A DNA stretch of 64,000 bases from Tribonema minus (lineage: Eukaryota > Sar > Xanthophyceae > Tribonematales > Tribonemataceae), in assembly GCA_017506865.1 (NCBI GenBank), contig JAFCMP010000179.1, forward strand, positions 62,001-126,000. Reading direction: 5' to 3'. The translations under genes and the position numbers were made by a program. Positions 29,227 to 38,474 of this stretch are shown here, piece after piece. Position 1 is the first letter of the stretch, and the number at the start of each line of letters is the position of its first letter. The notes beneath the pieces were generated by a model. It did not search any database. It was not told the DNA's origin and saw only the letters and a program-made list of their open reading frames with translations.

Positions 29227-30129
29227 ATGCCACGTGTCAAGACACACCCTGTTAATCAGTCGAGGACTACAAAAAAGTGCCCCCACGGCCGCCGGAGGTG
29301 CAGATGCAAGGAGTGTGGCGGTGCCAGTGTCTGCGAGCACGGCCGCCGGCGCGCACAGTGCAAGGAGTGCGGTGGTTCCAGCATCTGTGAGCACGGCCGC
29401 CAGCGTGGCACTTGCAAGGAATGCAGCGGATCGGCCTTCTGCGAACACGGCCGGCGGCGCAGCACTTGCAAAGAATGCGGCGGATCGGGCTTCTGCGAGC
29501 ACGGCCGCTGGCGCTATCACTGCAAACCGTGCGGCGGCCCCGGGCAGGCCAAGTGCACCAGCGAAGCCTGCGCCGTCTACGATCTGGACGAGAGGAAGCG
29601 GGCGCAGTTCAACAAGCTGTGCTGGTCCTGCTTTTCAGCGCTCCACCCGGACAAGGCCAAGACAACACTGCGCATGGAACACCTCGTGCTGGCGGAGCTG
29701 CAGCGGCGCCTGCCCCACCTCGAGAACGAGGCGGTCGAAGTCATATGGGACTGCCCCGTCCAGGGTCTCACCGATTGCACACTCAAACGCCCAGACATGC
29801 TCTGGATTTTTGTTGACAACGGACGCGCACGTGGCCTGCACTTTGAGCTGGACGAGGAAGGAAAGAAGCACGAGGACAAGGATGGGAGACTGGTCGACAT
29901 TCAGCAAGCCAAGGACCTCGACTTTGTCTACGTCGTCCGAATGAGCGGCAAGGGGGCCTACCGCATCAAGCGCCGCGTCAATGGTGACCGTCACCACCAG
30001 GCGGTGCAGCCCGCTTTTGACGAGCGCCTGGCGGAGGCCAGCAAAGTAGTTGGCCGCGTGTGGGAGCTCGTCAAGGCCGGTGTGGCTCCCGACGAGGACA
30101 ATGAGTGGAAGACGTACGTTGGATTTTAG
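29227..30129 (+). CDS. Cys/His zinc-cluster repeat protein with PD-(D/E)XK nuclease-like C terminus
   Basis: 300 aa from ATG 29227. Residues 17-100 hold five 18-residue repeats of pattern C-x-H-G-R-x5-C-x2-C-G-G (CEHGRRRSTCKECGG). Family knowledge: such repeats are abundant in algae, oomycetes and large viruses and are presumed zinc-binding. After a sixth Cys cluster (CTSEACAVYDL, CWSC) comes an alpha/beta domain with RPDMLW, then LHFELDEEGKKHED and a later VYVVRMS strand. The spacing of PD, E-x-D-E and H matches the restriction-endonuclease-like domain often linked to these repeats. Catalytic residues are plausible but unproven. Codon choice is more GC-rich in the third position than in neighbouring genes, suggesting a different origin. 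Downstream lies a rearranged family fragment on the opposite strand. Confidence 0.72.
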   Translation: MPRVKTHPVNQSRTTKKCPHGRRRCRCKECGGASVCEHGRRRAQCKECGGSSICEHGRQRGTCKECSGSAFCEHGRRRSTCKECGGSGFCEHGRWRYHCKPCGGPGQAKCTSEACAVYDLDERKRAQFNKLCWSCFSALHPDKAKTTLRMEHLVLAELQRRLPHLENEAVEVIWDCPVQGLTDCTLKRPDMLWIFVDNGRARGLHFELDEEGKKHEDKDGRLVDIQQAKDLDFVYVVRMSGKGAYRIKRRVNGDRHHQAVQPAFDERLAEASKVVGRVWELVKAGVAPDEDNEWKTYVGF

Positions 30130-30154
30130 TGTGACAGTAGAAAAGGGTGCGACC

Positions 30155-30415
30155 GCTGTCAGCCCCCACTCGCTGCAACGCAGTCTTCACGTCAGTCAGG
30201 GCGAGGCCACACGCGCGAATCACATCACACACGTACAGTGACAGCGACAGGTGCGTTTGAGCAGGGAGAGGCACGACCAATGTAAATGGTGTCCTGCCTC
30301 GGTCCGCTTCAACACGTTTAAGCATTGACTTTATGCTTTCGGTGACCTGAATGTTTCGGGACTTGACCGCGTCGTACACGTACACGACGGCCCGCGCATC
30401 ATGGCGGCAGTTCAA
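30155..30415 (-). pseudogene. Family N-terminal domain fragment, internally duplicated
   Basis: Minus-strand frame matching the family N-terminal domain (DARAVVYVYDAVKSRNIQV...MLKRVEADRGRT), followed by a second, degenerate copy (LYVCDVIRACGLALTD...ALQRVGADSGRT). It lacks the family C-terminal domain, which instead lies on the opposite strand just to the right (30475-30671). The arrangement suggests an inversion that split a former gene. It could still be expressed as a short protein. Confidence 0.6.
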
Positions 30416-30474
30416 TCTTTTGTCAGAAAATAGTTTTCATATCCCCTGGCGAATAGCAGCGTGCAACTCATACG

Positions 30475-30671
30475 CATCCAGCCACGTTCTGCGCGCACAA
30501 GAGTGGGTGAGCATTCAGCCAGCTGGTAGTCTTGATGTTCGATCGAGCGCTGCTGCACGAATGCATGTAGCAAAACGTCTCGCACGTGAGCTGCATGTGC
30601 CACTGAAGACAGCAAGGGGCATAGTCCAATCTCTGAAACATACAGAAAGAAGCGAGTACCTCTGTGACTAG
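30475..30671 (+). pseudogene. Family C-terminal domain fragment
   Basis: Plus-strand frame with AQEWVSIQPAGSLDVRSSA..RMHVAKRLARELHVPL.TARGIVQSLKHT, matching residues ~100-155 of the protein at 28666. No N-terminal domain is attached on this strand. The DNA is roughly 94% identical (by eye) to 33787-33951. Confidence 0.65.
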
Positions 30672-31435
30672 CGGAAACGCAAGAGCGATGGTCCTCCGCG
30701 TGTTGTCAGTCTGGACATGCGGGTGCGCAAGTTCGCATCATTCTACTTGCCAGGGGGTGACATTGGCCCGATAGGCACTAATGTGGGCAAGGTGCTGGAA
30801 AGACTCCTGGAGAAGAAGTTTCAACAACTGAAAAGAAAATGACATGGGTCAGCAAAAGAGGAACAGATATCACAGGGGATGGTGTAAAAGGTCCAACAGG
30901 ACGCCAACCTTGTAAGGCAGCTCCAAAACAAGGTGGCGCTGTGGCTAGTCTTGTCTCCCACCCATAAGCTGTTGTGCTCGACCTTCGGCTTCCACCATCG
31001 GCTACTACAGGTAGGCACTTCGCACAGCAAGGATGTGAGGGTGGTGTCTGAGAGCCTCACAACAAAAACATGCGTTTGATGTGGGTTCATCAACTGGAAG
31101 ATGAATGAAGAGGTGAAGAGCTGTCTTAAATGCCATCTTCACATGGACAGGGAAGTGCATTCAGGGATAGCCATTCACCTCAAGAACACCACCTTTTGAC
31201 AATACAATAGGGGTTTGGTTTGCCCCTCGAAGGAGTCAGCTGCGTGGGCAGCCAAATCTGCCTTTCAAACTACGGGTCTCTGCTGGACAGCAATAGTGAT
31301 CTCTGAGCAGCTTCTATGATATTTAGTAACCAGTGACCCAGAGCAACAGTCTACAAAATTATAGCTTGAGGTGCAAATAAACAAACCATTACATACATGT
31401 GCTACTATTTGATTTGATATTGCGTAATGCAGACA
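30672..31435. other. No convincing gene; 3' flank of the spliced gene
   Basis: Nothing supportable is seen in six frames beyond short unconserved ORFs. On the minus strand, just past the stop at 31436, TGTATGTAATGG contains TGTAA, a polyadenylation signal used by green algae, which may end the spliced transcript. Confidence 0.4.
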
Positions 31436-32526
31436 TCAGACTCGGTGCAACATCACATCAAGTGACAGCCAGAGGCAAGTCTCAGCAGCAGTATCCTGGA
31501 GGAACGACAGCAAGGGCAACTGCATTACCTTGTAGTATTTATCGAAGAAAGCAGTGATGGAGTGCTCGGCATGACTCAGCTCCTCACTTGCACTGGAGTG
31601 TATCATATTATTCATTGCCGACTCTGTCGTGCAGACAACACTTGTGCCACAACACAAAGAGACTGGCATCCTTGAGACTACATGATCCCAAACCAGACAA
31701 ACCACCATGCGAAAAAAAGAGCGGGCATAAGCACCGACTCATTGGTCCAACAAAGAAGGCAGTGCCTCCACCCTGAGGGCGGGCGGTCATCTGCCGCACC
31801 TCTATAGCAGCACCAAGCTTCCACGTATGCTCCACCAGTCAGCTTCTTGCGCTCCTGAAGCTTCAACTTGTCGGTGATGTCGTAATTTGTCTTCAGCGCA
31901 ATGAAGATGGGAACAGAAAGGGCCAGCGTTCCGAAAACACCCAGGTATGGCACAGCTTCCAGAAGCTTTGATGCGCTGCGGACACAAGTGCACACACAGG
32001 AAGGCAGTATGAAACTTCGGTTAGGGAAGGTTTAGCCAAGATGCATCGCTCGAGCTGTATTTTCTGCTGTGATTGCCAGTTGATGGGCGTGGATGGCATC
32101 ATCAGTACTTCCTGTGATGAAAGTACAACAATATGATACTCACCTATCGTTGTTGTCGTCGGGAACTAGAAACGCCAGGGCAGCGATGAGGAAGCCGTTG
32201 TAGCCAGTCAGAACTTGCACCCGTGCACTCATGAGGGTGTCCTCTTGCAGGTGCAGAGTACGGAGTATATCCGTGTCGATATCCATGTTGGGTTTGATGT
32301 CGACTTCATATTGGACTCTGGGAGCGCCACCTCTTGCTGCGAAAGTGATGCGGTATCGATGTTCGGGCCAAGCAATTGCGGCCGGTTCGCAGGTTAATTC
32401 AGCTTGCTGCAAGATACCATCATCCAGTGTGATGTCGAACGGGTCAGCCACCCGACTACTTCTGACGATGACGGCACATTCCTGTCTGCCGTCAGCGTGG
32501 TGTCGCAAAGTGTACCTGTTGTTCAT
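31436..32526 (-). CDS. Spliced gene for a small membrane protein (3 exons inferred)
   Basis: Exon 1 starts at the ATG at 32524-32526 (MNNRYTLRHH) and ends at AACGATAG|GTGAGT (donor at 32141/32140 region). Exon 2 follows a pyrimidine-rich acceptor (TGTGTCCGCAG, ~31980) and continues in frame with SASKLLEAVPYLGVFGTLALS. It ends near 31798 at TATAGAG|GTGCGG. Exon 3 begins after CTGCACGACAG (~31637) with ESAMNNMIH and runs to the stop at 31436; a further 33-nt frame-preserving intron at ACAAG|GTAATG is possible. All joins keep the frame. The product (~250 aa) has two hydrophobic segments (GFLIAALAFLV; YLGVFGTLALSVPIFIAL). The acceptor-like CCTTGCAG at ~32546 suggests a 5' non-coding exon. Function unknown. 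Introns indicate a cellular or host-derived gene. Confidence 0.55.
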
Positions 32527-33390
32527 TCCCCGGCTCCCTTCCAACCTGCAAGGCGGTAGTGGCGCAACAGAGGGCCCCGTTGAGCACAAGTTTTCGCAGG
32601 GCACATCCAGCTTCAGACTTAATAGATTCCAGTTTTTCAAGTTGCTCGTAGGATTGTTCGCGTTGCTACTTCCTGCCTATTGCGTAGCCACTGACTGTGC
32701 AAGATGTGTGTGCACTGCATGAGGAATTTGCTAAGCGGTGATCACCTGGTTTCCTTGAGTCGCCGATATCTGGGTGCACTTGCTCGAGAGTGGCTGCTGC
32801 CCTTATTTCAAGCCATCGCCAATGGGTCAAAAACCGAAAGATAACCCCGTGCACGGTAGTTGAACTTGCAGTCCCAAAATCCGCGAGGCCCGCCTGTGTG
32901 CAGTACGCACTTCAACTCGGGTTTTCCGCTGTAAACTTCGCGCGCCATACCAGCGTGACATCACTCCACCAACGCTAGCATCTGGAAACGCAGGTGCCAC
33001 AGGTACGTCCTCAAACTGGTATCAGAGTACGATAACCCTGAAACGGAGAGCGTCTGAGTGGTGGGGTGAACGCACCTCCCAACATGGCACCTGCCTTACA
33101 GAATCCCAAGTGGGAAGCTCCATCCTTCTCAGTATGTTCACGAGCACACCGCTTCTGAAGACCACCTCTGCTGATGAGTAGAAGGCTATTGATGTATGCA
33201 GGTGCGTGTCTTGTCGGGCCTTTGCAGTCCAAGACGAATGCAATACAATCACATAGTGGTATGCCATGCCTATGAACTGGTGACCTATACTGCGCCCTTC
33301 ATGATTATCATGACATGTAATATTTGCACATGTACGGCATGGATGAATGGGGCCCTGTGATGTTGAAACACATGTTCTGTACTTCCACTC
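32527..33390. other. No convincing gene; upstream region of the spliced gene
   Basis: Only short frames without recognisable features are present. A 5' exon and promoter of the minus-strand spliced gene are expected here but cannot be placed. Confidence 0.4.
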
Positions 33391-33786
33391 TCATTGAACA
33401 TCCATGCGTTCGTATCTGTTGCCGCCTGCTCTTGGTACACGTGCAGGGTGCTCGACTCCGAAACACATCACCTCGAGGACCGTTGGGGACGCGGCACTTA
33501 ATGCAAGGATCTGGGGACACTCCTTAAGGAAGTTTACCATTACTGTGACAGCTAGGGTGCCACAGCACAGACACCAGCTCCTTCTTGAAACGCTCAAGCC
33601 TTCCTGTTGTGCGACTCTTGCTCTGCTGCTTCTCAAGCTGCCCGGCGTGGCCAATGCCCAGAGGCTGACCCTAAATGGGGCCGGCACGACGCTCGCTAGA
33701 TTTTCGTAAACTGCAAGCAATGATGGCTCCACATCGAAAGTGTAGGTGAATTCAGTTTGATCCAGGTTCAGAGCGCAATTAAGCCT
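33391..33786 (-). pseudogene. Minus-strand frame containing the dispersed core as coding sequence
   Basis: The frame reads TYTFDVEPSLLAVYENLA, then SVVPAPFRVSLWAL and continues open for ~90 residues. The part at 33660-33710 is the same core that occurs eight times in the tandem repeats at 23 and 48-50 kb. There, the same frame reads YENLASVV.TPFRVSL followed at once by a stop. This may be the remnant of a gene from which the repeats derive. No function is recognised. Confidence 0.4.
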
Positions 33787-33968
33787 CATCCAGCCACGTT
33801 CTGCGCGCACAGGAGTGGGTGAGCACTCAGCCAGCTGGTAGTCTTGATGTTCGATCGAGTGCTGCTGCACGAATGCATGTAGCAAAACGACTTGCACGTG
33901 AGCTGCATGTGCCCCTGGAGACAGCAAGGGGCATAGTCACATCTCTGAAACGTACAGGAGTATTGTAG
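33787..33968 (+). pseudogene. Second family C-terminal domain fragment
   Basis: Plus-strand frame AQEWVSTQPAGSLDVRSSA...VPLETARGIVTSLKRTGVL-stop, matching the C terminus of the gene at 28666 to the last residues. It is a near-duplicate of 30475-30640. Immediately upstream lies opposite-strand, unrelated sequence, so the gene is truncated at its 5' end. Confidence 0.65.
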
Positions 33969-34010
33969 CAGGAAAAAAATCACTGCACTGGTTTAAAGGA
34001 ATGAGCGCCG

Positions 34011-37000
34011 ATGAGAAGACGGCGGCCATATTCTGTCGCGGCACAGTTTGGAGCGCAGCGAAACAACCCCTTAACTCACGACAGGCCGGCAGACATCACC
34101 CCCAAGTTTGATCCCTTTGAAAGCTCTACGTGGATCATGTTCTCTCCGAATGTGTCACCAACACCATCCGAAATGTCTGACATGTATGAGGATGACCTGG
34201 ATGATGACAGTGCGCACACCTCGTTCCTGCCTGTGAGCAGACAAATACGAAGCTTAAAGGATGATAACGCAAAGTTGACAGCGGAACTGTCTGCATGTAA
34301 TGCAACGGTAACGTCGCACACTCAAGTGCAGGCTTTGCTGGCTTCGCAGGTGCTGGCTGCTCAAAGTCTTGCTCAGGCCAAGTCTGAAGCGGCGCAGCAG
34401 GCACTTGATAGAGCACAAGAAGCACTTCAGCGAGCCCATGAGGCCCAGGCAGCTGAAACACTGGCCAATAGTAAAGCCTTACAAGCTCAGGCTGACTTGC
34501 AGACTGCTCAGGCCGATGCAGCTACTAGAAGGACAGCCGCAGATGCTGCATTGCTCGCTCTTGCTGATGCGGAGAGCCGTGAGAAGTCAGCACAAGCGTT
34601 GGCAGCACAATATGCAGGGGAGAGAGACAACGCACAGGCTCAGCTTGTTGCTCAGTCACTACAAGAAGCACAGGTTAGAAGGGAGCTCGCAGACGCTCTT
34701 GCAAAGACACAGGTCGCAGAAGCGGAAGCAGCAGCCCTCAGAGCTCAGGCTCAGACGAGTGCGGCGTCTCGAGCCGCTGCTGTCGCTCAGCAGGCTGCTC
34801 AGGCAAGTGCCACCGTGACAAAGGCAGCCACAGCAGCACAGAGCACAGCTGCTAACGCGGTGCAGGGTGCACATGATGCGCAACAGGCTGTCAATGCAGT
34901 TGTACAGCAAGCTGCAGGTGCAGAGCCGCATGCTCCAAAGACTTTGCCAATGTCAGTTACTGATGATACTGCAATGCGCATGCATATGGACAATCACTGG
35001 GCTCGCATAAAGCTAATCATGGCTGACCTACACACGCAAGTTCAATCAGGGGGTACTGCTGATGACATGAGAGAACAAGTTGAGCAACTGATAGGCAGTC
35101 TGAGGTTTTTGAGCGCACTCACTGATCAGTTGAAGGGAGAGACCAAGTGCAAGGACTTGATCAACCGGTTTGACCTGGCTGACGACTTTGTGATGCGTGG
35201 TATGGGTGTGAAGGGTAATAAGTTGACTGCCATTCAAATCTATCAGTACCTGAGTGAACGCGCAGAGAGCGTCAACAAGGCAAACATGGACATTATCCGT
35301 GAACTCGATCAGTATGATAAGGATATGAAAGCGAAAGGACAGCCCACTGAGACCCCACACAAGGCGGAGCGTAACAAGCAGGCTGATGCGCTATCCGCTC
35401 AGTATGACACGTTGACCAAGGCCAGGGACGCGAGCGCTGTTGGCAAATTCTTGAATGGGGTACGTGACATTATGATGCAGCAATGCGTCATGCATGCTGT
35501 CTTGAACATAGCCAGGCGCTTTTTGGCGCTCGTCCCGTTCGATGTGGGCATTGCAGACAGAGTGCCTAACCGTGATCAACTGGCACTCGAGGTGGCTTGG
35601 TACCTCTCTCATTTTGAAAGTGGCATCAACAAGCAGCAAACCCAGCTACTGATCAATTTCTACATTTGGCTGAGAATTTCATCAGCGGGCAGATTGATGT
35701 CATCCCTCAAATACATTGACCTTCTGTACCAGCAGCCAAAGAATGTAGTGGACGGGCTGGTAAATATGACAAGGCCAATCTTAAGTACTTGGTCAGACCA
35801 GAATGATGTCAAAGAGTATCAAGCTGCAAGGCTGTTGGCGGAAAGGAAGGCAGAAGAATTGCTAGGACATGCTGCAGTAACCCCATCTGAAGTTGCACAG
35901 GTCATGAGAGAGGTCAAGAAGAAGCAGAAGAATGAAAGCGACGACGACTTGAAGAGGCGCATTGACATTTTGAAAAAGTATGAGGATGATGAGTTCAACT
36001 TTGAAAAAGCCCGCTCGCTGGATACGCTTCAGTCTCGCTTCAAGCAGCTGAACTTTGAAGATTATCCCTTGTTTCAGAGCGCAATGAAATCACGTTACGG
36101 TGCATGTGCTCACCATGATGTGGCATACAAATCACCTCAGACAATTGGCACTGCCTATGAGACTCTTTACAGGAGCAACATTGCAAATCTGTACAGTGAT
36201 CTGCTGCAGTGCGCCGAGAAGGGTTCCAGGAGTGAAGAGTGTGATGATGCACTACGCAATCGGTGCATTGCTACTAGCAACGGAACAGTGTCTCCGATGT
36301 GTACTTGGTTACCGCTGGCAAACAGAGCTACATTGCTTAGTGATGACATTGTAAGCAATCTCACAGAGGAGGTCAAGGAGGGTGCTCATGCTCCTGTTAT
36401 GATGATGCTCATGCCGTTCTACACTTACATAACAGTACTGGGCATTTCATCCGTGGATTCAAAGACTACCCCGACATACATATTGCCTGGTGCGCGTCCC
36501 ACATTCACGGAAGAATGCGCTGCTTATGTCGGTGATGCACTGTTGGCCATGCAACCATTCAAACAGGTTGATGTGGAAGCACTCCTGATCGAAGACTACC
36601 CTGACGAGGTGAGAAAAGCCAACGATGAAGCGCGTCTGAAACACCCTTATGTAATTGTTCCGGCCGTACCAGCTGGCGCAGCGCCGCAGTCTCAGCCTCA
36701 GCTGGCACCAGTCAGTCCGAGTGCATCGCCGTCCAGTGGCAAGACAGGTTCAATTCCCTCACCTCCTCCGCTGCCGCCGGGCAGCAGCAAGCAAGGGCCG
36801 ATCCCTCCGCCTCCTCCGCTGCCAACTCCATTGCCGTCGGCCAGCGGCAAGCAACGGCCGATCCCTCCGCCACCTCCATTGCCGCCTGCCAGCAGCAATC
36901 CTGTTGCCAGTGGCAATCCTGTTGCCAGCGGCAATCCTGGTTCGATCCCTCCATCACCAGCAAGTGGAAAGTCAGGGGCGATCCCTCCGCCACCTCCATT

Positions 37001-38327
37001 GCCACCGGGCAGTGGCACGCCAGGGTCAATTCCTCCACCACCTCCATTGCCACCGGGCAGTGGCACGCCAGGGTCAATTCCTCCACCACCTCCTTTGAGC
37101 GCATCAGGGGTCAAAGGCCCTCCAGTGCCTGCTGCAGCTGGGAAGGCTGGCACGGCGGGGGGTGAACCTATGAAGAAGAAGGGCAACGTTGCAAAGTCAA
37201 AGGTTAAAACATCAGTCAGAGTGAGCTCGTCTGCACTTCAGAACCTGCGCACCTTTGTAGAAGATATTCAGCGCTTCACATTGCAAGCACATGATCTGGC
37301 ATTGGACGCAACTTCAAAGCTTACACCAGGAGACATGGCAAGCGAAAAACTTGCAAAAAGCACTGCAGATAAAGCACGCGATGCTGAAGGTGCGCTGACT
37401 CGTGCATCAGAAATGCTGGGGGAAGCACAGGTCGCATTTGCTGAGATTGAAACTATTGCTGCAAACATTGCCAGTTCTGCTGACGAGGACGCAGACATTG
37501 ACAGGGCAACACTTCAGCAGGAGAAAATTGAAGACCTGAACACAACCGTAGCAACACTAAGGGCATTGGCAGAAAGGGCAGCCATCAAAGAGAAGGCTCC
37601 AAATAAGATTCTGGCCATTCGTGATGAAGGCTTATACTGCACGCTCGCCCTCAGAGTGTTCAACTACATGGACGAAACGTTCTTGAGCATGTATCCACAA
37701 CCTGCAAAGGTGATTGGGTACGTACAAAACCATACTTCTACTCCAGCATCTGAAAGGGATAGAGTGGTGTCCATGCTGTTCATACCTGAGGACTTGATGC
37801 AGCAGAAGCAGTCACTGGCAGCAGTGCAGGCCGCGCACAAAAAGGGTCATCAAGTGTTGAAGCTGATGGAAGCAACTATAAAGAAGATCAATGCTGATGC
37901 CAACAATGACTTCACAAAAGCCGAAGCAACGCTCGCAGCAATTCTTATCAAAGTGCAGAGTGGTCAGAGCCTGCCATCTACCGTGAGGAACTCTGTAGAA
38001 GTGGCTGTCAAGAAGGCTCACGGTGCAACCATGAAACTGAAGGACATGACAGATGAGGTAATCAAGCAAGCCACAGAGGCTGATCTGGGCGCGCAGTCTC
38101 CACTGCTGCAGGATGATAAGCTTCACAAGGCATTGGAGTATGCAGCTGAGACGCACAAGTTTGCCATATCATGTGCGGACCTCATTGAGCCATTGCAGAA
38201 TCGGTACATTGCTATCAAAGCCCTCGGTGACACGATATTGCCCCTGATACCTGCAAGAGCAGTGACACCTATATCGAAATCCGCACTCATTCAGCAAGTC
38301 AAGCAGGCCATAACTGGAAAGCCATGA
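34011..38327 (+). CDS. Giant coiled-coil protein with polyproline region (1438 aa), unknown
   Basis: Starts at ATG 34011; a later Met at 34137 (MFSPNVSP) is an alternative. Order: disordered N terminus; Ala/Gln-rich coiled coil (about 80-300; AEAAALRAQAQTSAASRAAAVAQQ); a large globular alpha-helical region (about 310-880) without recognised motif; a formin-FH1-like proline region (about 890-1040; repeated IPPPPPLPPGS modules, several near-identical in DNA); a basic linker (MKKKGNVAKSKVK); and a second helical region to the end. Family knowledge: IPPPPPLPP stretches bind profilin, WW or SH3 domains. No FH2, WH2 or actin motif is visible. No transmembrane span is clear. Like the 2113-aa protein it joins an Ala-rich coiled coil and prolines with long helices, suggesting the two are functionally related structural proteins (inference). 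Confidence 0.82.
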   Translation: MRRRRPYSVAAQFGAQRNNPLTHDRPADITPKFDPFESSTWIMFSPNVSPTPSEMSDMYEDDLDDDSAHTSFLPVSRQIRSLKDDNAKLTAELSACNATVTSHTQVQALLASQVLAAQSLAQAKSEAAQQALDRAQEALQRAHEAQAAETLANSKALQAQADLQTAQADAATRRTAADAALLALADAESREKSAQALAAQYAGERDNAQAQLVAQSLQEAQVRRELADALAKTQVAEAEAAALRAQAQTSAASRAAAVAQQAAQASATVTKAATAAQSTAANAVQGAHDAQQAVNAVVQQAAGAEPHAPKTLPMSVTDDTAMRMHMDNHWARIKLIMADLHTQVQSGGTADDMREQVEQLIGSLRFLSALTDQLKGETKCKDLINRFDLADDFVMRGMGVKGNKLTAIQIYQYLSERAESVNKANMDIIRELDQYDKDMKAKGQPTETPHKAERNKQADALSAQYDTLTKARDASAVGKFLNGVRDIMMQQCVMHAVLNIARRFLALVPFDVGIADRVPNRDQLALEVAWYLSHFESGINKQQTQLLINFYIWLRISSAGRLMSSLKYIDLLYQQPKNVVDGLVNMTRPILSTWSDQNDVKEYQAARLLAERKAEELLGHAAVTPSEVAQVMREVKKKQKNESDDDLKRRIDILKKYEDDEFNFEKARSLDTLQSRFKQLNFEDYPLFQSAMKSRYGACAHHDVAYKSPQTIGTAYETLYRSNIANLYSDLLQCAEKGSRSEECDDALRNRCIATSNGTVSPMCTWLPLANRATLLSDDIVSNLTEEVKEGAHAPVMMMLMPFYTYITVLGISSVDSKTTPTYILPGARPTFTEECAAYVGDALLAMQPFKQVDVEALLIEDYPDEVRKANDEARLKHPYVIVPAVPAGAAPQSQPQLAPVSPSASPSSGKTGSIPSPPPLPPGSSKQGPIPPPPPLPTPLPSASGKQRPIPPPPPLPPASSNPVASGNPVASGNPGSIPPSPASGKSGAIPPPPPLPPGSGTPGSIPPPPPLPPGSGTPGSIPPPPPLSASGVKGPPVPAAAGKAGTAGGEPMKKKGNVAKSKVKTSVRVSSSALQNLRTFVEDIQRFTLQAHDLALDATSKLTPGDMASEKLAKSTADKARDAEGALTRASEMLGEAQVAFAEIETIAANIASSADEDADIDRATLQQEKIEDLNTTVATLRALAERAAIKEKAPNKILAIRDEGLYCTLALRVFNYMDETFLSMYPQPAKVIGYVQNHTSTPASERDRVVSMLFIPEDLMQQKQSLAAVQAAHKKGHQVLKLMEATIKKINADANNDFTKAEATLAAILIKVQSGQSLPSTVRNSVEVAVKKAHGATMKLKDMTDEVIKQATEADLGAQSPLLQDDKLHKALEYAAETHKFAISCADLIEPLQNRYIAIKALGDTILPLIPARAVTPISKSALIQQVKQAITGKP

Positions 38328-38474
38328 TGACTATGACATGCACGCAGACACGGAAGCGATTCGATCTGCAAGTGGTAATAGCTATGACTACTTGCACTGT
38401 ACACGCTGGTGCAGCCGTTGTTTCTAAGACTGAAGCGCTTGCTGCTGCTTGAACACCTCCACCGGAGCTTCCAT

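Noticed and set aside
36655..37186. Plus- and minus-strand frames rich in Arg/His/Leu or Gly near 36.7-37.1 kb
   Set aside because: They overlap the polyproline region of the 1438-aa gene in other frames.
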